A stretch of DNA of 64,000 bases from Heterocephalus glaber (GCF_000247695.1 NW_004624732.1:22899433-22963432); one strand, 5' to 3'. Counted from the first letter of the stretch, positions 46,851 through 58,260 are shown. The notes: generated by a model from the letters alone, not told the origin. Translations and numbers: made by a program.

Positions 46851-48049
46851 CTCTAGGATCTCAACCACCTCCTTTCATCAGAGCATGTGCTTTGGACCCT
46901 ATAGAAGGAACACCACTTGTACAAAAGCCCATTCCCCAAAAGTTTCTGTATTACCAAGAATGATACAGTTAGAGTGAGTTAGCAAAGAAAATGTCAAGTG
47001 TCTGGAACATCCCTTTCTCCTGCATCAATAATAATGACACTGTTCATATCTCCAAACCCATCAGAGTCCAAATACATTACATCCATGGCATGGGACCCAT
47101 GAGACAATCCAAGAATTCTTTGTTTTCTAATCTCTAAAGCCTTTATTTCCAACTGTGCAATACTCTCATGTTGAAAGAGTGCAGAAAAGCCTGGCTCAGG
47201 TTTTACCCTATAAGGAGGTGGGGCAGGGATGTTTCCTGGGCTTGACATTCTCACACTTTGAATCCAGAGAATCCCCTAACCAGAGCATTGAGCCTATTTA
47301 GGATTCCTTGCCTGTACACAATGAGAAAGGTGAAGCTTCAATCCTTTCAGAAAAAAAGGCATCCCTTCCTGATGGGGTCTGAGCTGAAAGAAATGGCTAA
47401 CTGAACAGAAATAAGTTCAGACCTGAGGAAGATCTTGGAGTGATGTCCAAAATCCATTTCCCTTCCTCCTTCCAAGTAAGCATAAGGGAAGATTTCTCTG
47501 CTCCTTGCAGTTAAGCAGGGCCATGCAGGCCTGAAGGCTATGAGCTGAAGTGATGTATGCTGCTTCCAGCCTGAACCATTTAACTCCTCATGCAAGACCC
47601 TCCAGCATCCTACCAAGAGGCCCATATGCCTCAGATGGGCAGCTATGTGACAGCTATGTGAATCCATCAGCCTGGGTCCATGAAAGGCCATAGACATCAG
47701 GGTGCTCCATCTAATATACTGCATCAGTAGATTGAGAGGAAAATAAGTTTATTACGGTGAATTTAAACACTGAGATTTGGGAGTTGTTTGTTACCTACCA
47801 TAGCCAAGCCTAGCCTGACTAACAAGTGATATGAGATGTGTTCTCCAGAAGCAACAGAGCTCAAAGGGATCCTTGTGTTCCTACTTCAAGTTCACTGTCA
47901 TAGGAGCTGCATGGACATCTCAAGTACCTGTCAACATAGTAGGTGATCCTATTCATTATGCTTTTATGGGTGTAGTACATGGCAAGTTATATTCAAATGT
48001 AAGCAGTGAAACCAGAAAGTATGTTGTATGTATTTTCTGTACTCTCCTC
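46851..48049. other. Unique noncoding sequence
   Basis: It contains an exact 11-bp tandem duplication (cagctatgtga twice) at 47640-47661. The 125-codon minus frame at 47347-47724 has no domain features. Confidence 0.4.
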
Positions 48050-48365
48050 AGGACAGAGTTAACATTTATCAAGCATTTATTCTGTACTAGATATATTAAG
48101 ACTAATAACTTCTAATTCCACAATATGACTATAATAAAAATACATATTATATAGATCAAAATATCATGTTATACAACATATATATATACACAATTTTGTT
48201 AAGTTTTGTCATTAATAAAAATAAGTGTTACAAATTCTAATTTCCTATATTAAGAAACTATGGTCCATGAAGATTAGTTTATTTAAGGTCACATATGGAA
48301 AGTGGAGTATAAATCGAGGGGCCTCTGACTCCAAAGCTGTGATTTTCCACCACATGACATGAGTC
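48050..48365 (-). repeat. MIR SINE relic interrupted by A/T-rich sequence
   Basis: The left part has 'atttatcaagcatttattct' and the right part has 'aaggtcacatatggaaagtg' and 'gcctctgactccaaagctgt', in reverse MIR order. A 100-bp A/T-rich stretch with a short (TA)n run near 48,180 separates them. Confidence 0.55.
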
Positions 48366-48395
48366 TGCCCACTCTTTATACTCTAGATAAATGAT

Positions 48396-48411
48396 TAGAT
48401 AGATAGATAGT
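48396..48411 (+). repeat. Short (GATA)n tract
   Basis: Roughly four GATA units sit between a MIR relic and unique sequence. Confidence 0.9.
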
Positions 48412-48509
48412 CTCCTACCAGTAGTGAGGACCCCTCAAAAAAACTACTAAATGTATGGGGAAAAGAAACAACCTTCAGAAAACAAGAGACTAAAATAAAA
48501 GCACCTTGA

Positions 48510-48705
48510 GAGACACCATAGTACTGTGGTATTGAGAATAGGCTCTGCATTTAAATTCCAGGTTCATTCTCACTAATGATCTGTGTGATTTGGGGTAAGT
48601 TACTTTACTTTTCTGTGTCTCCCTTTCCTCAACTGTAAGAAGGTGATAAAAGCAATATCTGCCTCCTTGGGTTTTTGTGAGGACTGAGTAAGCCATAGTG
48701 GTACA
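48510..48705 (+). repeat. MIR SINE, near full length
   Basis: 'actgtggtattgagaatagg', 'gatctgtgtgatttggggta', 'gtctccctttcctcaactgt' and 'gtttttgtgaggactgagta' cover MIR from its tRNA-related part through the core. Confidence 0.85.
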
Positions 48706-49424
48706 GATAAGAAACAGGATGGATATGATGAACAGAGGGGAATGATGACTCCCAGGACAGACAGCAGCATCTTCAGTCCACTCTTCCTAGGGGTGATGCC
48801 ATCCACCTTTCCTCTTCAAGATGCACCACAGCCCTTGTTTCTCAGAGGAAGGGTGGTCAGTGAGGACATCATCTCATGGGGGAAGGGGAAGCCCTGCACT
48901 CCTAGCTAACTGAAGTTTATTTTAGACTTGAGATGATTGTGCCCCCAAACTACCAGCAAAAATCCCACCTTCTGGGTCATTCTGCAGGAGATGAGGGCAA
49001 AACACAAAGCAGTACCCAGCAACACACATTGCCATGAGGTGCTGCACACCCTATTTGATACTGCAACCCCCAGCCTGGTTTGTGAAGGCTGAAAGTAATA
49101 CTCCCATGTCGTTACCTTGTTTAGCTATGCTCCAGGTTTTCTTCAGACTCCTCTGTCAAAGACACCTCTTCACCTTGACTTTATTAGCTTCACAGCTGAG
49201 AAAAACCTGATTATAATGGTATAATGACTACAATAAAAACACTTAGAGATTATTGTTTTTATTATTTATATTACTCACTTAACCCAGGAAAACATGTTGC
49301 AGATGATAAAACCCTTGCATGTGTATTAGCAAATCCCACAGCCATGCCAAAAATACTGGGCTCAGAGAGATAGTGGTGTCCACATGTTACGGATGGGGGG
49401 AAAGGTGCAAATGTAGGCAGACCC
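48706..49424. other. Unique noncoding sequence
   Basis: No repeat or gene was recognised. Confidence 0.4.
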
Positions 49425-49741
49425 TGCTGCAGCATCTCCCAAAGGCATTTGTTGCAAACATAATCCCCAATGCAACAGGTTGGGAGGTGGGGTTTAATGA
49501 GAGGCATCAGGTCATGAGTTCTCATGAATGGGTTGATGCCAATTGTAAGAGGGGCTGAGTCTGACAATTCCATCTCTCCTAGTTTCCTTTCCATCTACCA
49601 TGTTGTGACACACCAAGAAGAAACCATTTGCCAACACCTTGAGAATAGACTTCCTAGCCACCGTAACAGTGAGAAATTAATTTTCTTTATGAATTACCTG
49701 GTCTGTAGTATTCTGTTACAGCAGCACAAAATGAAATGACA
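49425..49741 (+). mobile_element. MaLR LTR (solo)
   Basis: 'tgctgcagcatctcccaaag', 'cataatccccaatgcaacag', 'gttgggaggtggggtttaat' and 'gaggcatcaggtcatgagtt' lead to a 3' end of 'attctgttacagcagcacaa'. This is an MST-type LTR in sense orientation with no internal region attached. Confidence 0.85.
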
Positions 49742-49850
49742 GATCCTTCAACAAAAGTCATATGACTTGCCCAAGGCCAACCAGTGATGAACTGAGCAGA
49801 ACAAGAACTCAAGTTCCATAGCACAGAGACTAAAGTACACTTTCAAACAA
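49742..49850 (-). repeat. MIR-like fragment
   Basis: 'catatgacttgcccaaggcc' and 'aaccagtgatgaactgagca' match part of MIR in reverse. It abuts the preceding LTR, suggesting the LTR inserted into or beside an older MIR. Confidence 0.6.
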
Positions 49851-50814
49851 TAATAGGCATAGCTCAGTTCCTGGCTTCACAACTGCAGAATTTGGAGGAT
49901 GTAAGCCCCAAGCTCTTAGAGACCTAGGATCTGTGTAGGAAATTGTCCTCCTCCATAGTCATGGTGCCCAGTAGAGATTTCCCCTCCTTAATTATAGTGC
50001 CCAGTAGGAAGAATAGATGATAAGGACTCAATAAGTCTTCATAGAATGAATGAATGCTGACGTCAAATTTTTGAGTGATCCAGCTGAGATGAAGGTTGGA
50101 TGATGTGGGGACTCTGCTATTCCTCCATCTATGTAGCCCATATAGAAGATTCATTTTTCATCCCTTAAAATGATTTTAAAAAGACCATTCACTGGTTCTA
50201 AAGTGGTTCTTTTGAAATTTGATATGCACACTAATTCCTCTTAAATATTTACCACAGGTTACTTCCTCAGCCTTTCCTTTCCACAACTCCTTTAAAAAAG
50301 TACTGGGCGATCCATTTCCTATTCACTTCGTTTGTCATTCCCTGATCCCTAAATTCAGTTTCTGGTGAGAAAAAAATAGGTTAAATTGGCTGAGAGTGAA
50401 TCTCTATGGATTTGAAGATGTACCTTGAAGTAGCTTGCCTTGCAGCAGGCAAAAACTTTCCTTGTACTCTAGGGTTTTATCTTTTAATAATTCATGCAGA
50501 TTTCACATTTCAGTTCCTAATGTATCTGTGTTTGACTAATATAAAAATAATGATATGAAATTACTTAGCAATTAAATTATTTGAATTTCCCCTCTCATTC
50601 ATATAAAGAAAAACAAGTCAATAGAATGCTAGAGAAGATGTGTTGTCATCACACTGTGTATACCCTGTCCACCACCAGAATGTGGCACCACATTCTTGAG
50701 TTTCACAGGCAGACTCTGAAGGCCAGCCTCCCTTGCAAGTCACCCATAAGCTTCTCTTGCCACATTTCCCCACCACCTTCAGCTCTCACTCCTCCCAACT
50801 CTACATACACAGTG
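49851..50814. other. Unique noncoding sequence
   Basis: It is A/T-rich in the middle (50,150-50,580), with no family recognised. Confidence 0.4.
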
Positions 50815-51238
50815 CAGTGGCTTGGATATAGTTTGTCCGCTGGGGCTTAATGTGTTGGGACCTTGGTTCCCAGTGTAGTTAAGTGAGAGGTGAGGGGACC
50901 TTTAAGAGGTGGAGTTTAGTGGGAGATGGTTAGGTCATTGGGGCACTGACCTCAGTAGGGATTAACATAGTAGGTCTCTTGAGACCCCAATTGGTTTCCA
51001 TGAGACTGAACTGTTATGAAAAAAATTTTCACCCCTCCTCACTTTCTCTGGTTTCTTCTCTTTCCATGTGAACTTTTGCTCTTGTACACACTCCTGACAT
51101 CATCACGCCATTCTCTTAAGGTCCTCTCCAGAGCTGAGTGGAAGCCAGTACTATGCTCTTGAACCTCCAGAAACCTTTTTCTTTATAAATTCACTGCTTT
51201 AAGTATTTTGTTATAGCAACAGAAAGTGTACTGAGACC
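50815..51238 (+). mobile_element. MaLR LTR, MST-like (solo)
   Basis: 'cagtggcttggatatagttt', 'aagaggtggagtttagtggg', 'agatggttaggtcattgggg', 'agctgagtggaagccagta' and 'tattttgttatagcaacaga' give the full MST-type order from 5' to 3' end. An AATAAA-type poly-A signal is represented by the 'ctttataaattcactgcttt' region near the 3' end. No internal region is attached. Confidence 0.9.
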
Positions 51239-52027
51239 CACAATTGAATGAAGCCAAGCTCCTTGTGCTTCCCTGAATGCACAATTACAGAGGTTGACAA
51301 CCAAGGATCCTTCAGCAGATCTAGGCAGCACTGCACTGGGCCCCAGTCCTGAAATCACACTGGCCTGCAGTTCCCTCCCATTTGAATAGTTTCATTGGGA
51401 AAATTGTTGTACTCTTTAAGTAGAAGAAACCAGCAGCATCTTTGTGCCTTCTCTGCTTTCTCTTTGAAGCAACAGGAAGCCTCTGCTCTCCCATTTACTG
51501 GGTCCCCCAAGCCACAGCACTGCCCCTATCAGCCAGCACCTCTGCTCCTGATGTGAAGCTTCAGTGCACTGTCTCCAGCCCCACAAGTCACCGTGATCCT
51601 TAGATATACCCCCATCTATACCCAAAAAACATTTTGCATTATCTTTTTTCCCATCAAAAAAGCTATAGTGCTCATATTTTAGGACATTTAGAAAACAAAC
51701 AGAAAAATAGAAGAACAATCACTTGCCACTCCACCACACAGAAGTAACCACTATCAATATTTTGGAACTTTCCTTCTGTTCTTTTTTCTCATTATAACCT
51801 TACGTAGTTAAAATTACAAGGCATATATATTTTGCATCTCTCCTTTTCACAGCACTTAAAGAGCATCAGCATTTCTACATGCTAAAAGCTCCTAATTATT
51901 CCTGAACACATACAATAATGGCTTTCTCATTTCTTTGCCCAAAATATGCTTCCAGTCTGCCTGGAATAATCCATGAAAATTAAACATTAACAGTACCTGA
52001 TCAACCTGGATTTCCTGAGATTCTCCA
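51239..52027. other. Unique noncoding sequence
   Basis: The 'cattataaccttacgtagtt' and 'tttgcatctctccttttcac' area near 51,790-51,850 looks like an old L1 or L2 tail, but I cannot assign it. A 100-codon minus frame at 51416-51718 is unsupported. Confidence 0.4.
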
Positions 52028-52078
52028 ATGGATAATTTTATGTGTTAATTTGACTGGGCTAAGCAATGCCCAGGTAGC

Positions 52079-52094
52079 GGGGGGGGGGGGGGGG
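52079..52094 (+). repeat. G16 homopolymer
   Basis: Sixteen consecutive G residues lie in the 5' part of the MLT2-like LTR. Such runs are prone to sequencing or assembly length error and can form G-quadruplex structures. Confidence 0.9.
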
Positions 52095-52215
52095 TTCAAG
52101 AAGTGATGAGCAGTTGAATTAGTAGCTTAGTAAAGATCTGTCCTCACCAATGTGGGTGCGCATCAACCAATCCACTGAGGATCCAGAGAGAACAAAATGG
52201 TGATGAAATAATAAC

Positions 52216-52220
<5 letters not shown>

Positions 52221-52275
<55 letters not shown>
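52221..52275 (+). repeat. (CT)n microsatellite
   Basis: About 27 uninterrupted CT units lie within the MLT2-like LTR, at a position where the family is naturally CT-rich. Confidence 0.98.
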
Positions 52276-52278
<3 letters not shown>

Positions 52279-52769
52279 AGTGCTTGACTTCTGTCTTCTC
52301 CTGCCCTCAGAGACTGGAGGAGACACTGAAGTCCTGGTTTCACTCTGGAATAACACCAGTTTCTCTCCCTTCAAATTTTTACGCCTTCAGCATCAGACTA
52401 AGAGTTATGTCTTTAACTCTCCTTGGTTTCAGAATTTTGAACTTGGACAGAATTACTGACTCTGACTCTTTTGGCTTATTGTGGGCCTTTTAACCTCCAC
52501 AATAACATGGGTCACTTCCCACAATGAATCCCCTTTCACATATCTATATCCATACATTTATCTCCTTTTGGTTTTCTTTCTTTAGAAAATTTGGGCTAAT
52601 ATACTTTCTTCTGTTTGTGAAAAAGTATTAATTTTCCTGATGCAATGAAAAGATCCCAAGGATAAGACTCAAGAAGTCATGACTAAATCCTATCTTTACT
52701 AATACCTGAGAGGCAGAAGAGAGAAAGAATGGGTGATTACAGTAATTATGATGGTGTGATAATCTAGCA

Positions 52770-52870
52770 TAGGAAATGATTACCACATGTCCAACAGTAT
52801 TCTAAGTACTTTACATCCTTGATTTACTCTTTACAACAACCTGTTAACACCTTGCAGTCAAAACTACCAG
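52770..52870 (-). repeat. MIR-like fragment
   Basis: 'aacagtattctaagtacttt' and 'acatccttgatttactcttt' resemble the MIR 3' region in reverse. Confidence 0.5.
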
Positions 52871-52982
52871 AAACACGCTTGCAGTTGAGCAAGACTGGAT
52901 TTACTGACTCACTGCAAGAAGGGAGAACATGCATCATGAGAATTTGCAGGGCATCTCAGTAAGTGGGATGAATTTGTAACAG

Positions 52983-53116
52983 AGCTAGACATGGTAGTAC
53001 AGACCTGCAATCCCAGCACTCTGGGAGGCTGAGCAAAATCTTGTCTCAAAATGAAAAATTATCAAGGGCTGAGGTTGTAGCTCAATACAAAGACTCCGGG
53101 TTTAATCCCCAGTATA
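52983..53116 (+). mobile_element. B1-dID composite SINE
   Basis: The B1 half runs 'agctagacatggtagtacag', 'tgcaatcccagcactctggg' and 'aggctgagcaaaatcttgtc'. It is internally shortened compared with the 16648 copy. The ID-like half runs 'gggctgaggttgtagctca' to 'gggtttaatccccagtatag'. The A-rich tail leads directly into a 230-bp purine tract. Confidence 0.85.
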
Positions 53117-53345
53117 GAATAAGAAGGAGGAGGAAAAGATGAAGAAGAAGGGGGAGAAGGAAAAGGAAGGGGAAGAGAAACTGGAGGAGAGGGACAGAAG
53201 GCAAAAAGTGAGAGATGAAAGGAAAGAAGAGAGAGAGGGAGAGAAAGAAAGAAAGAGGGAAGGAAGGAAGGAAGGAAAGAAGGAAGGAAGGAAGGAAGGA
53301 AGGAAGGAAGGAAGGAAGGAAGGAAGAAAAGAAAGGAAGAGAGAA
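53117..53345 (+). repeat. Purine tract / compound GGAA microsatellite
   Basis: Nearly uninterrupted purines on the + strand include irregular GAAGGA, GAGA and AAAG parts and a regular GGAA array at about 53,260-53,330. It begins at the B1-dID tail, so it likely grew from the SINE's A-rich end. The K/E/R-rich and L/F/S-rich frames across it are artefacts. Confidence 0.95.
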
Positions 53346-53754
53346 TGAAAAAGTTGAGTTGTGTTCAAGATGGGGAGCAGAATCCAAGAAAAGGACCCTC
53401 GGCTCTGAGTTAGATGCTTTCAGGAAGTAACTCTATAATTAATTGACTTGATCATTCTTATCTAGAAAGTAGAAAGAACAGATGGAGAAGAACACTGTAA
53501 TTGGTAAGCAGCAGTCACTTACATTACCGTACCCTGTCACTGTTGTGCTTTACCTCATGTTCTACTTTCGTCTGCATTTGGACATGATTATGAAGTGATC
53601 TTGTACCTGTCTTGCTCAATCATGGTTGCAGAATGGCCTTGTGTGGTGGTGATGCTTTCTGACACTTTTTGTGATCAGCAGGAGGACATGAAGTCTCAGC
53701 TGTGAATGCCAGCCCAGCTCCAGCCTCACAGAGGAGGCTTTTTTCTCACTAATT
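53346..53754. other. Unique noncoding sequence
   Basis: No repeat or gene was recognised. Confidence 0.4.
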
Positions 53755-53915
53755 TTATTAAATAGATGTGGTAATGACATGTGTAATAACATAAAGAAGC
53801 CAAAGCTTAGATGGGATAAGAAATTTGTCCAAGTTCACACAGCTGCAAAGTGACAGGAATCAACTATAAGTCTGCCTCAAAAGGTACATGCTGTTAATGA
53901 TCACACTGAGCCTCC
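53755..53915 (-). repeat. MIR SINE relic
   Basis: 'gaagccaaagcttagatggg', 'ttgtccaagttcacacagct' and 'gtctgcctcaaaaggtacat' are reverse-order MIR blocks. Confidence 0.7.
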
Positions 53916-54194
53916 TTTTCATGCACTGGTCTTCATCTTGTTTTATTTTACTTGGGGCTGGGATTGGGTAGATATCTATGCAACATGGTACAAAATTCAA
54001 AAGGAAAATGGGTACCATGTGAAATCAGGTCTGTCCCATTCCCAGCCCTGTTTCCTACTCACCCTCTTCCCACCCAGGAGGACAGACAGCCTGTGGATGA
54101 AGGAGATCCATTTAAAGCATCACTTAAGGAGACTAGCCACTGACTTGTGATTCAACAAATTGCTTACTTTTGTCCTGCTCTTCCAAAAATTCAC

Positions 54195-54540
54195 AAAGTC
54201 TCAGTAACTCAACAGATATTAATTAAGCACATACTGGTTTTCTGACACTGTGCTCAGCACTAGAGCAATAAACAATGGAATCAATGAGCTCTTTGATCTT
54301 GAGGGGTGCACAGTCTGATGGAGAACACCACACAGATGTGCAGTGCACTGGACGGAGTGGGCTGCCCTGCCACGAATGGCAGAGAAAGACTGATGGAGAA
54401 GGAGATATTCTGCCTGGATTCTGAAGGATGCTGGGGATTTACTTGGTGCACAGAAATGAGAGGAAAACTCCAGAGAGGAAGAGCAGTCACTATGAGCAAT
54501 GGCATGCAGGTAGGAAAAAGAGGACACACACAGGACTCTA
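54195..54540 (-). repeat. L2-like relic
   Basis: 'agatattaattaagcacata' and 'tgacactgtgctcagcacta' lead into 'acaatggaatcaatgagctc', the usual reverse 3' end of L2-class repeats. The part after about 54,330 is looser. Opposite-strand frames of about 100 codons (54219-54527 minus, 54306-54611 plus) overlap it and are not credible genes. Confidence 0.55.
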
Positions 54541-55214
54541 CTCCTGGCTCAAAATGGACAGAGCACAGAGTGCTTGGGGTAAAAGAAAGGAGTGACTGGA
54601 AAAGTAGCTAAGGGTGCTATCACAATGATCCATGTACAGGAAATGAAAGAGAATAAAATCTCCACCAGCAAATGCTACATGAAATTCTCTGCTACCTAGG
54701 TCCTATCAAAGTTGCATCCAGGATAGACTGTGTTTGAGAAAGAAGGTCTAAGGGTCATGGAATCCTCCCCCACCTCAAAGCATCACAGGATTGGCCTCTG
54801 TCACAAGTTAGACTGAAAGAGATCTCATATATCTTGTCCACATCAGTATGCAGAATCCTCTCTACCTAGCTATGCTTGCTGTAGGGCGTTTGGCATTCAG
54901 ACCCCAGAGATTCTTCTTTGTCCGGGGAACTGCTCAGGCACTGGCTTCATTTCTACAATAGTTCCCAACCAAGGGTAAATATCATTCCTTTAATACAAAC
55001 TTGGAGGTTAAAAAGGTTCATTAATCTTGAGTCTTTATGTAAACTACCATGTCTACATAAATTTCTTTCTAGATTATGTTATTGAATATACTGTTATTCA
55101 TACAGCCTATTATCCTAAAGACTTCTCCTTCTCAGATTCTCTAACAAAAACTCTAAACCATCAAGATTTTTGTTCTAATTTCAAGGACATTTCCAGTCAA
55201 ATATGACATCATAA
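54541..55214. other. Unique noncoding sequence
   Basis: No repeat or gene was recognised. Confidence 0.4.
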
Positions 55215-55345
55215 GAGTACAGGATTTGGAATCAGAAACCGGCCCTTCCACTTACAGGACCTTAGCTAAAGGATTGATATCTCTATGGCTCAGTTTACTT
55301 ATCCATAAAATGGATATAATAATAAACTGCTTAGTTTATCATTAG
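55215..55345 (+). repeat. MIR SINE relic
   Basis: 'gagtacaggatttggaatca', 'atggctcagtttacttatcc' and 'ataaaatggatataataata' match MIR in sense orientation. Confidence 0.8.
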
Positions 55346-55349
55346 AATC

Positions 55350-55590
55350 ACATGTAAATGTATTTTTATTAGTACATTTTTGCAAGTACATAATGAACAC
55401 ATTCAGTGTGGAAGATTTGTACATGTACATAATACATTTCAATTCTCTCCAAACCTTCTCCCTCTCTCCAATTACAAAAGCTCTATTTCCATATTTTTCT
55501 TTAATTCTTTTTTTTTTTAGATCCCTTTCCCCTCCCTTCACTTCCCCTCCCATCTCTTTTTCTCTTGCAATTTGAACAAGTTCCTCATGC
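55350..55590 (-). repeat. Possible LINE-1 3'UTR fragment
   Basis: On the minus strand this gives a G-rich polypurine block (from the 'cccctcccttcacttcccct' text) followed by an A-run and A/T-rich sequence, the general layout of a LINE-1 3'UTR. No ORF2 sequence adjoins it, so this is a weak call. Confidence 0.3.
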
Positions 55591-56837
55591 TTTAGAATAA
55601 TGTAGAACCTGACACATAAGATCAATATATTTCATTGGTATAAAATAATGAGCTTGGCCTATGGATTTAATATAGCTACTCATTTGAAAAATAAAAACTA
55701 TATATATCCTTTCAAGAACTAGATGAGTATCAAGCCAAGCCCCAGCACAAAGTAAGTGGTTGTAAATGTTCATCATTACCCAATAAATAATTTTCCTGTC
55801 AAAAGTAGGCTTTTTACTGTGGAATCTCTATCAAGTTCTCCAGAAGAATATGAACATTTTCATACAGTTTTCAATTCATTACTGGATGCTGCAGCAGACA
55901 TGAATGAACTGGCTCTCATACTTGCCATGTGAGGTCCAGGAAAGACAGAAACGGGGACTCCTCAGGCCAGCAGAAGAGTGCATCAAAGACTCCTCTCAGA
56001 GCCACCATCTGAAATAGAGTCCAAACTAGATGAACTGATCACCTAATAGTATTCTCCATATGTGTGAGCAGAGCGGCCATAAGCTGGGCCATAAAGTGGG
56101 GTCTGAGCCTACAAAAAATCTCATCAACACAGGTGTCTGGTTGATGTCTGACACTTCAATAATCTACTCCTAGAACAAATAACTGATAACAATCCATTCA
56201 GGTTTTTTCCATAACTAGCTGCACATCATAGTCATAGTCATGATCTACAAGACCTGAGGTGAACCTGGGTCTTCCAAAGGCAACCTCCTCCAATGAGGGG
56301 CTCAGAAAGGAGAAAAGATTTATTGAACCCCATGACCATAGACTGACCAAGATGGGCCTTAGAATCAGGTCCTAGTTCTTACTGCCTTTTCTACCACCAC
56401 ATGGAAAAAAGACCACAGACCCATGAGTATAGGCTGGAGATGGGCAATGCAAGCTGTATATGTCAGAGAATCCTTACTGCAGTGCTCAGGGTGAGGTAGG
56501 GACTCAGACTAAGGGAGGTACTCAGCAATACAGGAGAGAATGGTGCCATACAGGACAATGAGACACCAGGAGAAGTGACTTGCTGCTGTGGGCCCCAGGC
56601 AGGCAGCTAGACTGAGGGAGACCAACAGGTGGAAGGGGAATGTGCCAAGGAAAGTCAGGCAGCTTTTCTAATTATATATAAGACAGTGATCAGGCCTAGA
56701 GGAACAGGCCTTCCCTACTCTGTGCCTGAAACAGCTTCCTCTTCGTCAAAGTCTTATGCAAAGACCACCAGGATCCACTGAAGGCCAGCCACACCTTTGA
56801 AGACTCGTGGCATGGGGCACTTTGTTTTGCTTGGTTG
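55591..56837. other. Unique noncoding sequence
   Basis: No confident repeat. The text around 56,270-56,580 (for example 'agatttattgaaccccatga') could be a degraded LTR but cannot be assigned. Confidence 0.35.
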
Positions 56838-56910
56838 TTCTGTTTTGCAGTATGAGGATTAAATCCAGGGCCTTGCACTTGATAAGCAATGTGCTATATC
56901 CCCAGCCCCA
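56838..56910 (-). mobile_element. ID SINE
   Basis: 'gcagtatgaggattaaatcc', 'agggccttgcacttgataag' and 'caatgtgctatatccccagc' read as an ID element in reverse, with a T-rich stretch on its left as the tail. It is moderately diverged. Confidence 0.75.
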
Positions 56911-57004
56911 TATGCAGTTTGAAGAAAAGGTGCCATAAAACAACATAACCCAAAATAGAGCTGTTGGATTTCAAAAGTTATATCTCAGCTGCCTGTTAGC
57001 ATCT

Positions 57005-57190
57005 TACAAGGGTCATAAAATCACAGTCTGCAGGTAAAATCTAGCCTACCACCTGTTTTTGTAAATAAAGTTTCATTGGCACACAGCCATATCTATTTAC
57101 ATATGTGTAGTTCAATCCTATTTTAGTGCCAAAATAGCAGCCTTGGGCAGTTCCAACAGAGACCCAAGGCCATGTGTCCTAAGAGAAATT
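57005..57190. mobile_element. hAT-type nonautonomous DNA transposon relic
   Basis: 'acctgtttttgtaaataaag', 'tttcattggcacacagccat' and 'gttccaacagagacccaagg' occur in the order of a common mammalian hAT-Charlie MITE. The exact name is unresolved. Confidence 0.55.
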
Positions 57191-57829
57191 TACCAACCTC
57201 TAGAATAGTACCCTGTATGATCTTAGAAAAGGGATTTTTCTTATAAGAAAAATACATTGCGATAATCAAAATCCCTCTTTTCCTGTGAAGTCCAATCGAA
57301 GCTTCATTTCAAGTGCCCCAAATTTACACAGCTTTGCCTTGATGCAGCACTTAGTTACACAGCTGGAGGTGTTGAGGTGCCAACTGCATCCCACCCTCTT
57401 TCCTAGTATTTCATTGCCTTTTCCAAGGTGCCCGGCCCCAGTGCCACCATTACCACTGTCCTATGGCCTTGCCTGTTTCTCATCACCTTCCCCAGCCTCA
57501 GCCCATCCCACACACACACCTATGGCAGACAGAATCAATTGTTCCTTTAGATACACATTCGAAACACATGACGTAGCACTCCATTACAGCACCTGTCTCA
57601 CTGTACTGTTCATATATTTAATGTGCGTCCTCCGTCTATAGTCTTTGAGAAAGAGACTGTGTTTTACCCCCTTCATGCCTTGCAGAGTCCCTGGCTTGTA
57701 GAAAATTATTCTGATGCTAATTTAATGGGAAAAGAATTATCCCACCAGATTCTTTCATTTTACAAAGAAGAAAACCAAAGCTCAAAGCTAAGTTCAACAC
57801 TTTCTAGCACATCACATGGAGACGCAGAG
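57191..57829. other. Unique noncoding sequence
   Basis: It has a C/T-rich part at 57,390-57,530 and possibly a weak MIR trace at about 57,640-57,800. The 118-codon plus frame at 57285-57641 has no domains. Confidence 0.4.
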
Positions 57830-58260
57830 ATTTAGGTGTATGGAAAACAGCACTTGTGAAGAGGTCATTATTTTAGCGATGGCAGCTTCTAAAATGACAC
57901 ATTCATCCCCAGGCCCAGAAACCAAACGGCAGCCCCGGTCTCCTGATAGCAGTGACAGGAAACAGCGCGCTGCAGCCACCAGAGTGCCTGGCTCACAGGA
58001 TGGGCCAGTGAGCTGCAAAATTGAACTTCTCTTTTTAGAAGCCATTTGTGTGTTAAGGAAGAGAATAAATAAGCTAACATCATGGCTACTTAAAAAATGC
58101 ACCCAGGCAGAGAAGTTATTTGACTCTCTCAGGCCAATGGGGGAAAATGAGCTTTGTAATTGAAATTGTAATGGGATGAACTGCACAGGGCAGGGTGAGG
58201 GCAGGACATTTTTGGAGGAGGTGTCATTAATGAGTAGGCAGCTCAAAGTTTCCATGAAAA
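57830..58260. promoter_or_regulatory. Repeat-free candidate conserved noncoding element
   Basis: This is a non-repetitive block with retained CpGs (ttagcgatggc, aaacggcagccccgg, cagcgcgctgcag). Overlapping frames of 147 codons (minus, 57812-58255) and 115 codons (plus, 57816-58163) are open on both strands. That more likely reflects low stop density than two genes. Neither product has a recognisable domain. I infer possible sequence constraint and cannot demonstrate function. Confidence 0.25.

Larger units (their letters stand above)
52028..52602 (+). mobile_element. MLT2-like ERVL LTR with internal (CT)n expansion
   Basis: 'ttatgtgttaatttgactgg', 'gctaagcaatgcccaggtag', 'tcctcaccaatgtgggtgcg', 'atcaaccaatccactgagga', 'ctgtcttctcctgccctcag' and a 3' 'tttggttttctttctttag' match the order of MLT2/ERVL LTRs. 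A G homopolymer (52079-52094) and a (CT)n run (52221-52275) have expanded inside it. No ERVL internal region is attached. Confidence 0.85.

Noticed and set aside
47347..47724. 125-codon minus frame
   Set aside because: No domain or conserved motif is visible. It is within the length expected by chance in 64 kb of six-frame sequence.
53082..53430. K/E/R-rich and S/F/L-rich frames across the purine tract
   Set aside because: They are translations of the GGAA/GAAG microsatellite growing from a B1-dID tail.
57812..58255. 147-codon minus frame and 115-codon plus frame as genes
   Set aside because: They overlap on opposite strands and have no recognisable domain. Kept only as a conserved-element candidate.
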